From Paenibacillus alba (GTDB lineage Bacteria; Bacillota; Bacilli; Paenibacillales; NBRC-103111): a stretch of 64,000 nucleotides of DNA. The notes below the pieces were generated by a model. That model saw nothing but the letters and a program-made list of their open reading frames with translations. It was not told the DNA's origin and ran no database searches. The position numbers and the translations under genes were made by a program. The stretch is from contig NZ_JABMKZ010000040.1 in NCBI RefSeq assembly GCF_013204855.1, forward strand, positions 1 to 64,000, given 5' to 3'. Positions 29,801 through 38,359 of this stretch are shown here, piece after piece; within the stretch, counting starts at the first letter, position 1; each line of letters starts with the position of its first letter.

Positions 29801-31793
29801 GATTCTGGAAATCCGCTTGATTGGAGCCTATAATTTCGAAATTGCTTTGACGGTCGATCGCGCTCAGGAAAGCAATGTTCAAATAGGTAACCTTCTCAGG
29901 CTGACCCATATCGAACTGCAGCCACTCCCCTTGTCCGGAAGCCGACCAACGGACATCATTATTCCAAACACCGTCCACGACATTCGCGGGAATATTCGTC
30001 GTGTTCGGCTGATAGGAACTAGCGGTAACCGTACTTGCGTTCATCGGCACTTGGCCATTCGTTCCTTTGGCGGATAGCCGATAGGCTTGCAGCGTGTACG
30101 TATTCATCGCATCGCCGTTTGATAATCGGATCGTGAGCTTGTTGTTGCCCGGCGCGAGATGAACCCTGGCAACATCGCTTATGGGCTGATTCACCCCTTC
30201 AAGGTTCGTCAAGGTCACCGCCGTAGAAATACCGCCGCTGACTTGCATGGCTAAACGGATGGAATCGGCTGTTTGTGGAACAATGACCTCATACCCGTCC
30301 ATCTTGGAAGACACGAAGGGGATATTCATCCCGATCTTTTGGCTGCCGTTCCAAACATCGAGCGCAGATAACTGGATGGCTGGCATTTTCTCCACAAAGG
30401 TGAAAAAGGATCCGTCAGCGAGCTGTGTATCCGCAGCGTAGTAAGCTTCACCATGCACCTCCACAGGAGTTAATGACAGTGGAACCGCGTGGCTGAAATC
30501 GCTGCTTCCGCTCGTTAGCAGCAAGCCGCCTAGCGGAAGCATTGCTGCTGGAAAAGCAACTTGTACAGTTCCGACATTGCCCGTATTTCGGACTTTCCAT
30601 GTCCGCGCTGACTGCTTGAAGTCCGCACCGTAGGGCACAGAAGGAGCCAAACTTCCGTTATCGCCCCAGAGCAGGTACTGTTTGTCCGCCAAAGCTTGTT
30701 TAGCGGTAATGATGACCTGCGAAGAGGCTTGTCCTTCGCTGCTCCGGCTTGTTGCTTGCGCCAATGCTCCTTGCTGATCGCGGGCGATACCTGCAATGTT
30801 ATTGCCATAAGCCATATTGGCATCCGTTGGCCAAACGACCATCGGCGAAGGGCCTGCCGATACATAATCCTTCCCCTTCAGCGGCGTTCCGAACTTAAGC
30901 GCCATATATGTTTGCACTTGATTCTGCTGATCTTCTGTAAGCGTATCGCCAAACACGATCATCTCGCCAATTTGTCCATCATAGCCGGATCCTCCCTTGA
31001 CAGCAGAACCGAGAGACATCGGGTTGCTTCCGTTTCCAACCATTGCGAGGCGGGCCTGTGTTGATTTGGCTATCGTTTGCCCATCTAGCGTAATCGCTTG
31101 GTAAACAGCACTGGAAACGGCAGGATGCGATTCATATTGAAACCCCCAACTATTGTATTGAAGCGGAGGGATTGAATAGCCTGTCGTGAGTCGTGGATTT
31201 CCAGATAGGGTAGCTCCCGAATCCCACAAGACTTGCGAAGTGCCGGAATAATAGGGGATATACGCGCCGAACACTCCGTTTCCTTGCAAATTTTCATAAA
31301 AAATTTGCGACGTCTGATTCGATAACGATATCCCGCCAGTAACCATATATACACTGGCATGTTCAACAGACTCATTCTGGTTGAATAACCCATTTTTGTC
31401 CAACAAAAGACTTCCACTGCCTGAACTGGCTGAACGAATAAATTGCACCGAAGGCTGGAAATTCAGTGCAGGATTGGACGGAGTATACTTCGGCTTTGCC
31501 CTCGGACTCTTATCGCCAACCGTCCCGTCATTGATGAAATCATTACCTTGCGGACTGCTGTCCTTCCATACCGTTATATCGCCATTCCCACTACGGGTCA
31601 CGCTGTCGGAATCCGCCTTCAGCCACAATTTCAGCATATTGGCATCCACACCACCTGGTGTTCCTGCCACTGCGCTATCGGCATGTACGTTGGATACCCC
31701 TAGCGGCAACCAAGTAAATGTTAATGCTGCTGCGAGCAGCAAGCTGACTCCCCGTTTCGAACGCACGATGAATTCTTTGGACATCTTGCTCAA
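26841..31793 (-). CDS. SLH-anchored PL6 lyase (chondroitinase-B-like)
   Basis: This 1650-residue surface protein has a signal peptide (to about residue 40), a LamG-like domain (about 50-300), a cadherin-like beta-sandwich, and an F5/8 type C (discoidin) module near residues 590-690. A PL6 right-handed beta-helix (about 735-1330), a second cadherin-like domain, a Ser-rich linker and three SLH repeats (about 1475-1650) follow. In the beta-helix, Lys1045 and Arg1066 keep the 21-residue spacing of Lys250/Arg271 in chondroitinase B, and Glu1038 and Glu1040 match its calcium ligands. It would cut dermatan sulfate or a related polymer at the cell surface. The start is probably TTG at 31793 (GAGGTGA nine bases upstream); ATG at 31784 is the alternative. 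Confidence 0.9.
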   Translation of the reverse strand: MSKMSKEFIVRSKRGVSLLLAAALTFTWLPLGVSNVHADSAVAGTPGGVDANMLKLWLKADSDSVTRSGNGDITVWKDSSPQGNDFINDGTVGDKSPRAKPKYTPSNPALNFQPSVQFIRSASSGSGSLLLDKNGLFNQNESVEHASVYMVTGGISLSNQTSQIFYENLQGNGVFGAYIPYYSGTSQVLWDSGATLSGNPRLTTGYSIPPLQYNSWGFQYESHPAVSSAVYQAITLDGQTIAKSTQARLAMVGNGSNPMSLGSAVKGGSGYDGQIGEMIVFGDTLTEDQQNQVQTYMALKFGTPLKGKDYVSAGPSPMVVWPTDANMAYGNNIAGIARDQQGALAQATSRSSEGQASSQVIITAKQALADKQYLLWGDNGSLAPSVPYGADFKQSARTWKVRNTGNVGTVQVAFPAAMLPLGGLLLTSGSSDFSHAVPLSLTPVEVHGEAYYAADTQLADGSFFTFVEKMPAIQLSALDVWNGSQKIGMNIPFVSSKMDGYEVIVPQTADSIRLAMQVSGGISTAVTLTNLEGVNQPISDVARVHLAPGNNKLTIRLSNGDAMNTYTLQAYRLSAKGTNGQVPMNASTVTASSYQPNTTNIPANVVDGVWNNDVRWSASGQGEWLQFDMGQPEKVTYLNIAFLSAIDRQSNFEIIGSNQADFQNPTVLLPKRKSRLLKVEDDIMQPYVLTTPAEVRYLRLVGYGNTASGSSGNWNSITEVELYTGTAPKVDEPTEPSGPPQAGDRPVEPLPPVRVVKVNSAEELQNALDQAAKGTTIELQNGTYQQNGPFVIKDKAGTAALPIRIVAAELGKAVIAGDSYMHLENANYIEVEGLTFHSGGGSDTGEDTLRSRGVPEDRIATLKGLHPGVELYDSSNVSLVRNTFALDETGQKYRFTKAENSVNKPIWCVIGVENNCRYGSTYDPNGAVYTGETSHSPNSALLTDGGTDRHYIRVEGTSSHNRIAYNDIGPKTGFGAVMTYDGKDAVSQYDVIEYNHFHDIGPRVSNGLEAIRLGLSGLSLAPGHVTIQYNLFDGLNGEDEIVSVKSSDNTIRYNTVLNSYGGMVARHGHRNSFYGNFIIADGKKPGTSGFRLYGNDHKIYNNYMEGLTDDAIQLDGGTEDAGPEGGTNPIIRWGTGPNDFAELRSLSPDRQQELLRGHWRQYNVQIFNNTIVNLSNKASAVKIAQRTFQPTGTQVYNNVIFSNVGTIFNETKDITSAGRPTYVGNMVDGLAAVAANATVVSATYKGDLKLVRGSDGLIRLSPLSPAVDSAQGPYVPLDDMDGQRRTHTPDAGADEYDQTAVPTLKPLTAADVGPSAGRNMPEEEGKPELSSLQISSNLTLTPVFRSDITYYTVMAPTGIGNLTITPASLSQKADIQVSVDGASTQSVRSGSESGPLAIAESGSVVLIDVSMPSGIHKTYTMMIKRPQTNNSSSSNSSSDSSSGYNPAPLPNPVPEPTIPQPSKPTDSSTSVPTPETFVDVPKHWASEAISKAAAKGIVNGYSDGSFKPDEPMTRLQFAAMLVRALGLKPEPTKPEFTDEASIPAWAAGELSAALKAGIIQGYEDQSLRPNEAINRIEMVAMLVRALPQSEGTSAAASFSDSSQIPSWALPLVSRANSLGLVDGRENHAFKPFDVATRAEAVTVVMRMLDR

Positions 31794-32006
31794 ATTCTCA
31801 TCACCTCTTCTGTATCATGAAGCTTTTAGGCAACATTGCTGAAAACCGTAAAAGCAGCTGCATTCATCATAAGAAAGCCCTTACAAATAATACATCTTTA
31901 AAACCTTAAACGTATCATCAAATTCTCAAATTCCACTAATCAATATCTAAATCAACCTTTAATTTTGAAAGACGCGCACTTCGATTTCATACAAAAATAC
32001 AAATAT

Positions 32007-33536
32007 CTAGACTTGGCTAGCTCGAGGTCCTACATCATCTACAGTGAGCGGTTTTATTGCTGCAACATGACCGGAATCGTATTCGTCAGTGCTAATGGCT
32101 GGACTTTGCTCGCTTGCCGCAGCCTGCTGCATCGCACTTGACTCAAAAACCATCGTTCCAGAATCGCTGACAATCAAGTTGTTATACACCTTCGTACCCA
32201 CGGGTTGATAGGTTTTTCCGCCCAGAGCAAGGAATTTGGCATCATTCCCCGGATTCACCAGCGTATTATTGAACACCTGAACATGATATTGCCGCCAATG
32301 CCCACGCAGAAGCGCTGTTCGCTCCTCTTGCGAAAGATCCTCCAGAACCGCAGACTTTTCCTCATCTCCACTCATCCACTTTACCGTAGGATTTAGGCTT
32401 CCTTCAGCTCCTCCATCATGTGATCCGCCATCAAGTCTTATCACCTGATCCGTCAAGCCCTCCATATAGTTGTCATAAATCTTATGATCGTTGCCATAGA
32501 TGCGAAAGCCGCTCATCCCCGGCTTTTCCCCGTCACCGAAGAAGAAGTTGCCGTAAAAGCTGTTGCGATTACCGTGTCGAGAGACGAATCCCCCGTACGA
32601 ATTCCGAGACGTATTGTAGCGGATGATGTTGTCGCTGCTCTTCACAGAAATAATCTCATCCTCGCCGTCAAAACCGTCAAACAAATTATATTGGATCGTT
32701 ACGTAACCAGGCGCTAATGAAAGACTCGATAAACCGAGCCGGATCGCCTCTAATCCGTTCGTAACACGCGGGCCGATCCTATGGAAATGATTATATTCAA
32801 TGACATCATGCTGCGAGATCGTTCGTCCGCCATGCCCCTCTCCGTCATAAATAAGAACGGCGCCAAAGCCTCTCTTGGGCCCAATTTCATTGTAAGCAAT
32901 CCGGTTGTAGCTGCTCACTCCCTCCACTCGGATATAATGGCGGTGCGTTCCATTGTCGGTGATCAGTTTAGCATCTTCATATGGGGTCGGACCGCTATAT
33001 ACAGCTCCATTCGGATCATAGCTGCTGCCATAACGGCAGCTGTCTTCGATGCCATACAACCCCCATACTGGACCCTTATTCGTGAGGAAGCGATAAGGCT
33101 GGCCGGTCTCATTCAAGGCAAATGTATTGCGAAGAATTGAAATTCGGCTAGAACTCTGCAGTTGAATTCCTGGATGTACACCTTGCAAAATACGGTGCGA
33201 TAGACCTCTGTCTCTAAGCGACTGTTCGCTCGAGGTAGAGCCGATCCCACTATGGATCATAAGCCCCGATACTTCGATATAGCTTGAATCCTCAATGTGC
33301 AAATAGCTGTCACCTGAAATAATAGCCATTCCTAAGCTAGCAGCTTCAATCCGAATCGGCATGCCGTCCGAACCATGCTTATCCTTTACAACGAATGGGC
33401 CGCTTTGTTCATATATCCCGTTTTGCAGCTCAATGACGCTTCCTGCGATCGCTTCATCCAATGCCATCTGCAATTGTGCAGCCGTGCTAACCTTTATGTA
33501 TGTCAGCATCGGCCGTACTTCCATATGATCCCCCAT
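32007..33536 (-). CDS. PL6 polysaccharide lyase without signal peptide
   Basis: The 509-residue protein is a bare PL6 beta-helix closely resembling the catalytic part of the neighbouring SLH protein. Glu292 and Glu294 (calcium site), Lys299 and Arg320 (catalysis) are all present with chondroitinase-B spacing. It lacks a signal peptide and any anchor: the N terminus begins directly with the first strand of the helix (MLTYIKVSTAAQLQMALDEA). It is therefore predicted to be cytoplasmic and to act on imported oligosaccharides. The ATG follows GGAGGGG. It lies 41 bases after GH88 in the importer 2 operon. Confidence 0.88.
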   Translation of the reverse strand: MGDHMEVRPMLTYIKVSTAAQLQMALDEAIAGSVIELQNGIYEQSGPFVVKDKHGSDGMPIRIEAASLGMAIISGDSYLHIEDSSYIEVSGLMIHSGIGSTSSEQSLRDRGLSHRILQGVHPGIQLQSSSRISILRNTFALNETGQPYRFLTNKGPVWGLYGIEDSCRYGSSYDPNGAVYSGPTPYEDAKLITDNGTHRHYIRVEGVSSYNRIAYNEIGPKRGFGAVLIYDGEGHGGRTISQHDVIEYNHFHRIGPRVTNGLEAIRLGLSSLSLAPGYVTIQYNLFDGFDGEDEIISVKSSDNIIRYNTSRNSYGGFVSRHGNRNSFYGNFFFGDGEKPGMSGFRIYGNDHKIYDNYMEGLTDQVIRLDGGSHDGGAEGSLNPTVKWMSGDEEKSAVLEDLSQEERTALLRGHWRQYHVQVFNNTLVNPGNDAKFLALGGKTYQPVGTKVYNNLIVSDSGTMVFESSAMQQAAASEQSPAISTDEYDSGHVAAIKPLTVDDVGPRASQV

Positions 33537-33577
33537 ATCCTAACCCCTCCATCATTCTCTATCATTCACTTGCCTGC

Positions 33578-34720
33578 TTAGAACACACGATGCTTCCAAC
33601 CCTGCAGCTTGGCAAGAGCTTCAACATAATAGTAGTCGCCATAAATCAACGAGACATTCACATTCGTCTCAGCCGGTTTATGCCCTGTTCCCCCACGGAG
33701 AATGCCTTCATGCTGCGGTTCATCGAAGGCCGCATATCTCTCCGATAAAGATTTCAATATGCGCTCAGCAGCCGAGCGGTACTTCGTTGCGTCCTCAGCT
33801 TGAACGACTTCGGCAAGCTCAAGCAAACCCGACGCCGCAATGCTTGCAGCGGACGTATCCCGTGGCGCGCCGCTTGCACCCGGTGCCCGGAAGTCCCAAG
33901 GAGGCACCATTTCTTCTGGCAGCGAGCTGAGGAAATGATGAGCTACCTGCTGAGCCGCATGCAGATACTTCTCCTTCTTGGTATACCGATAGGTGTTAGT
34001 CATACCGTATAACGCCCAAGCATTCCCTCTGGACCAGCAGGAATCCTGTGCAAAGCCTTGCCCACCCATGTGCTCCAGCAATTCCCCAGTTATCGGATCA
34101 AATACAGCAATATGACAAGTCGATCCATCGCCACGGATCATATGCTTGATAACCGTATCTGCATGAGCACAGGCGATTTGAGAAAATCGCGGGTCTTGCA
34201 GCTCTTCCGAAGCCCAGAACAAGAGGGACAAGTTCATCATGCAATCGATGATGGCCCAGCCAGTCATATCACGATTCCAAGCCCTAAGAAACTGCCCAGC
34301 CAAATTAAATCGGCCTGCAAGGAAATTGGCTGCCGCAAGTCCCCGACGTCGTCCGTCCATATCTCCAGTCAGCTTGTACTTGAGTACAGAGGTGGGCAAA
34401 TACTGAAACCCCACATCATGATGAAAATGGTTGTCTTCCAGCAGATGACGTTCCATCCGTATATCCCAATCCCAGGCAGCAAGTTTATAGCGTTCTTCGG
34501 CGGTTAAATCATAAAGAATCCACAGCATCCCCGGCCAGAATCCGGAGATCCACTGATCAAGCTTTAAGCCGTCATATGCCCCTGACTGAGCTGCATGCGG
34601 CGCTAGTTCAATCCCTCGGCTCAGCATGACATCAACCTTGTTCTGCACTCCTTTCCACCAAAAATCGATAGATGCAGGATCAATTATTGTTGATTTTTCA
34701 ATTATTGTTGGCTTTTCCAT
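33578..34720 (-). CDS. Glycoside hydrolase family 88, unsaturated glucuronyl hydrolase
   Basis: The 380-residue protein fits the (alpha/alpha)6 barrel of GH88. Asp102 in HHDVGFQY and Asp159 in AIIDCMMN correspond to the two catalytic Asp residues of Bacillus sp. GL1 UGL (Asp88, Asp149). The enzyme removes the 4,5-unsaturated uronic acid that lyases leave on oligosaccharide ends, and has no signal peptide. The ATG at 34720 has AAAGGAGG upstream; the longer frame from 34759 would overlap the permease gene. It is the step expected after intracellular lyase cleavage, which supports a uronic-acid polysaccharide as substrate of the locus. Confidence 0.92.
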   Translation of the reverse strand: MEKPTIIEKSTIIDPASIDFWWKGVQNKVDVMLSRGIELAPHAAQSGAYDGLKLDQWISGFWPGMLWILYDLTAEERYKLAAWDWDIRMERHLLEDNHFHHDVGFQYLPTSVLKYKLTGDMDGRRRGLAAANFLAGRFNLAGQFLRAWNRDMTGWAIIDCMMNLSLLFWASEELQDPRFSQIACAHADTVIKHMIRGDGSTCHIAVFDPITGELLEHMGGQGFAQDSCWSRGNAWALYGMTNTYRYTKKEKYLHAAQQVAHHFLSSLPEEMVPPWDFRAPGASGAPRDTSAASIAASGLLELAEVVQAEDATKYRSAAERILKSLSERYAAFDEPQHEGILRGGTGHKPAETNVNVSLIYGDYYYVEALAKLQGWKHRVF

Positions 34721-34739
34721 GAATGTAAACTCCTCCTTT

Positions 34740-35624
34740 TTATCCTTTAATAGCCCCAATTAAAGCGCCTTTCACGAAATATTTCTGCAGGAAGGGGTAG
34801 ACCATAAGAATCGGCAATGTGGCCACGATAATGGTAGCATGCTTCAAGGTTTCCCCTACGATCGCCACATCCGCACCGCTGGAACCGCTTGCCATCGAGC
34901 CTGCTTCGTTCATCAGCAGCAGCTCTCTAAGTACAAGCTGCAGCGGGTACAGCGATCGGTCTTGCAAAAAGATTAGCGCGTTAAACCAAGCGTTCCAGTG
35001 ACTCACCCCATAGTAGAGCAGCATAACAGCGACAACTGGCATACAGAGCGGGAACATAATCCGAAACAAAATAACAAACTCATTGGCCCCATCTATTTTC
35101 GCCGATTCTTCCAGACTATCCGGTATCGCCTCAAATGCTGTTTTCATCAGAATAAGATTAAACGCTGAAATTGCTTGCGGAATAATTAATGCCCACAATG
35201 TATTCGCTAGGCCCAGCCCTTTGACAGTAAAATAGAAGGGGATCATGCCACCGCTGAAAAACATCGTAAAAACAATATACAGCATGAGGGGCTTACGATA
35301 GCCCAAGCATTTCCTCGACAAAGCATATGCGCCTAGAGACGTGAGAAAAATGTTAAGCGTTAATCCCACGACAACAATGATCATCGTATTGACATAGCCG
35401 TTCATGATCGTTCCATTTTGGAAAACAAGCTTATAGGCATGAAGATTAAAATCAAGCGGTTTCCAGAGAATTCCGCTATGCTGCATATAGAGAGTAGGAT
35501 CGCTTAAAGATGCAAACAAGACGTACACAATAGGATACACAGTAGCTACAGCTAGCAGTGACAATAACGCATAGTTTCCGATATCGAAAGTCCACTCACC
35601 GACTGATTTGCGCTGCATATTCAT
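34740..35624 (-). CDS. Carbohydrate ABC permease, YtcP/LplC type (importer 2)
   Basis: The permease, about 294 residues, ends with FVKGALIGAIKG and contains GVSHWNAWFNALIFLQDRSLYPLQ, the typical coupling region. The first ATG (35624) touches the GGGGGG ribosome site, and the second (35618) is better spaced. It pairs with the LplB-type permease seven bases upstream and is followed by GH88 after 19 bases. It is the second membrane subunit of importer 2. Confidence 0.92.
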   Translation of the reverse strand: MNMQRKSVGEWTFDIGNYALLSLLAVATVYPIVYVLFASLSDPTLYMQHSGILWKPLDFNLHAYKLVFQNGTIMNGYVNTMIIVVVGLTLNIFLTSLGAYALSRKCLGYRKPLMLYIVFTMFFSGGMIPFYFTVKGLGLANTLWALIIPQAISAFNLILMKTAFEAIPDSLEESAKIDGANEFVILFRIMFPLCMPVVAVMLLYYGVSHWNAWFNALIFLQDRSLYPLQLVLRELLLMNEAGSMASGSSGADVAIVGETLKHATIIVATLPILMVYPFLQKYFVKGALIGAIKG

Positions 35625-35631
35625 CCCCCCT

Positions 35632-36555
35632 CTACCACAGGCTGGTATCGTTCAGCTTGCGGCTCAACCAGTTGGACCCGACAACAAGGGTGAAGTTAAT
35701 GGCCGAATTAAATAGCCCGACGGCCGAGCTGAAGCTGTAATTGAATTCCTGAAGCCCCACTCGATATACATAGGAGCTAATCACATCAGCGGTATCATAG
35801 ATGGTTGGATTATAAAGCAAAATAATTTTTTCTGTCCCCACACTCAGCATACGGCCCATCTCAAGAATCAATAAAATGACAATCGTAGGCATGATTCCTG
35901 GCAGCGTGACATGACGCATTTGCTTCCATCGTCCTGCGCCATCGATCTTCGCAGCCTCATACTGCTCTGTATCAATGCCCGCCAATGCCGCAAGATAAAT
36001 GATCGTTCCCCATCCAATATGCTGCCACACCCCCGACGAGACATAAATCGTCCGGAAAAACTGGGATTCAAGCAGCAGGGAGAGCCTCTCCCCGCCCATA
36101 TACGCTATAAAATCATTGATTAATCCCCCGCTTACGGTGAATTCCTTGATCATTCCGCATACGACGACGAGTGAGACGAAATGCGGCATATAGGTAATCG
36201 TTTGGATAGATCGCTTGAAGATCGTCTTCTTCACTTCGTTAAGCAGCAGAGCCAGAATGATCGGCGCAGGAAATCCAAAAACGAGATCATACAAGCTGAT
36301 AAGAACCGTATTTTTAAGCGTGCGCCAGAAATAAATACCTTCGAAAAAAACTTTAAAATGCTCGAATCCAGCCCATGGGCTTCCTATAATGCCAAGTCTT
36401 GGGGAGAAATCCTTAAAGGCAATGATTGCGCCATACATGGGAATATAGTGAAAAAGTGAAAAGAATAAAATTACAGGAGCCAGCATGAGATAGAGCAGCT
36501 TATTTTTGCGAATGTCATACAACATCCCCCAACCTGGGAATGAATTTGATTTCAC
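35632..36555 (-). CDS. Carbohydrate ABC permease, LplB type (importer 2)
   Basis: The 307-residue permease has YLMLAPVILFFSLFHYIPMYGAIIAFKDF at its N terminus and the HIGWGTIIYLAALAGIDTEQYEAAKIDGA motif. It starts with GTG after GAGAGGTGG. It follows the binding protein gene by 15 bases and forms the channel of importer 2 with the next gene. Confidence 0.92.
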   Translation of the reverse strand: MKSNSFPGWGMLYDIRKNKLLYLMLAPVILFFSLFHYIPMYGAIIAFKDFSPRLGIIGSPWAGFEHFKVFFEGIYFWRTLKNTVLISLYDLVFGFPAPIILALLLNEVKKTIFKRSIQTITYMPHFVSLVVVCGMIKEFTVSGGLINDFIAYMGGERLSLLLESQFFRTIYVSSGVWQHIGWGTIIYLAALAGIDTEQYEAAKIDGAGRWKQMRHVTLPGIMPTIVILLILEMGRMLSVGTEKIILLYNPTIYDTADVISSYVYRVGLQEFNYSFSSAVGLFNSAINFTLVVGSNWLSRKLNDTSLW

Positions 36556-36570
36556 GGAGATACCACCTCT

Positions 36571-38220
36571 CTATCTCTTGTTATACCGATCAAGCGAATT
36601 CTGATAAATCTCTACGGCGCGATCAATGCCCAGCTTTTTAATTTGCTCCACATATTTGCCATAATTATCAAGCGGTTCCTTGCCCATAATAAACTTTGCA
36701 AACATTTCTTCCTTATAATTGCTTACATCGTTAATGATTTTACCGAGCTCTTTGCTTTCTTCCGCTGTTGGCGTAAGAAAGGCTGGTATTGTATGTTTAG
36801 CCGCATCGGTATTCGACCACAATTTAACCGCTTCATCTTGCTGAGGGAACGTATTCCAGTTTCGGCGTTCATCCGCTTCATACGGACCGTTCGGCTTGGT
36901 ATACTGTGCGACCATTTGCTGCAAGCTGTACTTCTCATTTTTCACAATCTGATCTGTATAGGTAGGCGTTCCGTCTTTCATGACATAGCTTTCGCCCTCA
37001 ACGCCAAAGTTGAACAGTAAACTGCCTTTCGTACTGTAAGCATAATCCAGCCAGCGAACAGCCAGCTCCGGATTTTTTGTAGTTGCCGAAACCGCTTTGC
37101 TAGGACCAGGATTATATTTAAAATCTCTTTGTCCTGTAAAAGGCTTCTCCCCTTTTTTAAGGGTTGGATAAGGAGAGCCCACCAAATTGTACTTCGGATC
37201 CTTCGACTTCATGGCATCCATCCATCTTCCCATTCCTCCGCTCAGCACAGAAACGGTTGCCCCTGTTTGACCGCCAAGCATTTTCGTATCCAGAACCTTG
37301 CCGTCCGTCAAGGCAAAATCTTTATCAAACAAGCCTTCTGCATACCATTTACGGAACAAGGTTAAAAAATCCTTATATTGGGGGTCGACAGGTCCATACT
37401 TGACTTTGCCTGCGTCATCGAGATAGAAGTTGTTAGAAGTATGATAAGCACCGATAAAGGCATCGCGAATTTCAAAATTCCCATTGACATAGGTCACACT
37501 AAGCGGTGCTTTTGCTCCTTTTTTATCACGGAAGGCTATTAGCGTTTTTTCCCAATCATCAATCGTCTCAGGTACGGGCAGTTGAAGCTCATCCAACCAG
37601 TCTTTGCGAATGATCGGTCCACGGAATACAAGTCCGGAAGGGTTGCGGATCATCGGAAATACGTAGTATTTGCCGCTATCCGTTTTGATCATTTTGTCGA
37701 GCTCTTTGTCTTCCTGCAGCTTCTTCTTCAAATTCGGCGCATATTTATCAATCAGATCATTCAATTCCAGAATGACTTTATCGCTGATGGCTTTCTCGGG
37801 TCCGCCAGGGTAAGACCCCGAGCTGCGCCCCGTCCAATCGTATTCAATGACATCCGGCAGTTTCTCAGAGACAATCATGAGATTGAATTGTTCTTTCAAT
37901 TGTTGATCATTCGGATGGACATACTTGACTTCAACACCCGTTTCTTTGGCCAACTGCTTGCCAAAAGGAGTATCAGCCAAATTTTGATAAAAGGTAATCG
38001 CATTGTTATTTATGCCTTCCCATGATGTTAGCGTTTCCTTCGTATTCATAGGATAAGTTGCTGTTGACTTGGCTGGATCAGCATTGGGCGTATTTACGCC
38101 ATCCTTGCCAGTACTTCCGGTTTCCGAGCAAGCCGCAAGTACAATACTTGTTAACATGAGGATACTTAACCCCGCAGCGCCATATTTGCGATGCTTTCCT
38201 TGTGATCTTAGGCTTTCCAT
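36571..38220 (-). CDS. Extracellular solute-binding lipoprotein of sugar importer 2
   Basis: The 549-residue lipoprotein has a signal ending in LAAC (lipobox, near residue 31) and a large family 1 binding fold. The ATG follows TTAGGGGGAA. It is the first gene of the importer 2 operon, which continues with two permeases, GH88 and an intracellular PL6 lyase, so the ligand is probably an oligosaccharide carrying uronic acid. A strong hairpin separates it from the secreted PL6 gene upstream. Confidence 0.9.
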   Translation of the reverse strand: MESLRSQGKHRKYGAAGLSILMLTSIVLAACSETGSTGKDGVNTPNADPAKSTATYPMNTKETLTSWEGINNNAITFYQNLADTPFGKQLAKETGVEVKYVHPNDQQLKEQFNLMIVSEKLPDVIEYDWTGRSSGSYPGGPEKAISDKVILELNDLIDKYAPNLKKKLQEDKELDKMIKTDSGKYYVFPMIRNPSGLVFRGPIIRKDWLDELQLPVPETIDDWEKTLIAFRDKKGAKAPLSVTYVNGNFEIRDAFIGAYHTSNNFYLDDAGKVKYGPVDPQYKDFLTLFRKWYAEGLFDKDFALTDGKVLDTKMLGGQTGATVSVLSGGMGRWMDAMKSKDPKYNLVGSPYPTLKKGEKPFTGQRDFKYNPGPSKAVSATTKNPELAVRWLDYAYSTKGSLLFNFGVEGESYVMKDGTPTYTDQIVKNEKYSLQQMVAQYTKPNGPYEADERRNWNTFPQQDEAVKLWSNTDAAKHTIPAFLTPTAEESKELGKIINDVSNYKEEMFAKFIMGKEPLDNYGKYVEQIKKLGIDRAVEIYQNSLDRYNKR

Positions 38221-38295
38221 ATTGGTTCCCCCTAATCAATAGTTAACGGTGTGCATGTTTCATTTTGCTTAAAAGATTAGAAAAAGTATATATTC

Positions 38296-38356
38296 AAAAA
38301 CTAAACCCGTACGTTAAAACCAGAAATACGAGGTTTTGCGTACGGGTTTAGTTTTT
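38296..38356. terminator. Long perfect hairpin terminator between secreted PL6 and importer 2
   Basis: A perfect 18-bp stem (AAAAACTAAACCCGTACG and its complement) is capped by a further AAAACC/GGTTTT pair. Flanking A and T runs allow function on either strand. It follows the PL6 gene immediately and precedes the importer 2 promoter region. Confidence 0.85.
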
Positions 38357-38359
38357 ACA

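Noticed and set aside
26841..33536. Alginate as the substrate of the PL6 enzymes
   Set aside because: PL6 includes alginate lyases, but the companions here (PL8, chondroitinase-ABC-like lyase, GH88) act on hexosaminoglycuronans. No PL7, PL15 or PL17 alginate genes are present. Not excluded by sequence alone.
34681..34720. Short direct repeat CAATTATTGTTG near the GH88 start
   Set aside because: Two 12-base copies encode a duplicated TIIEKSTIID N terminus. This is probably simple local duplication with no wider meaning.
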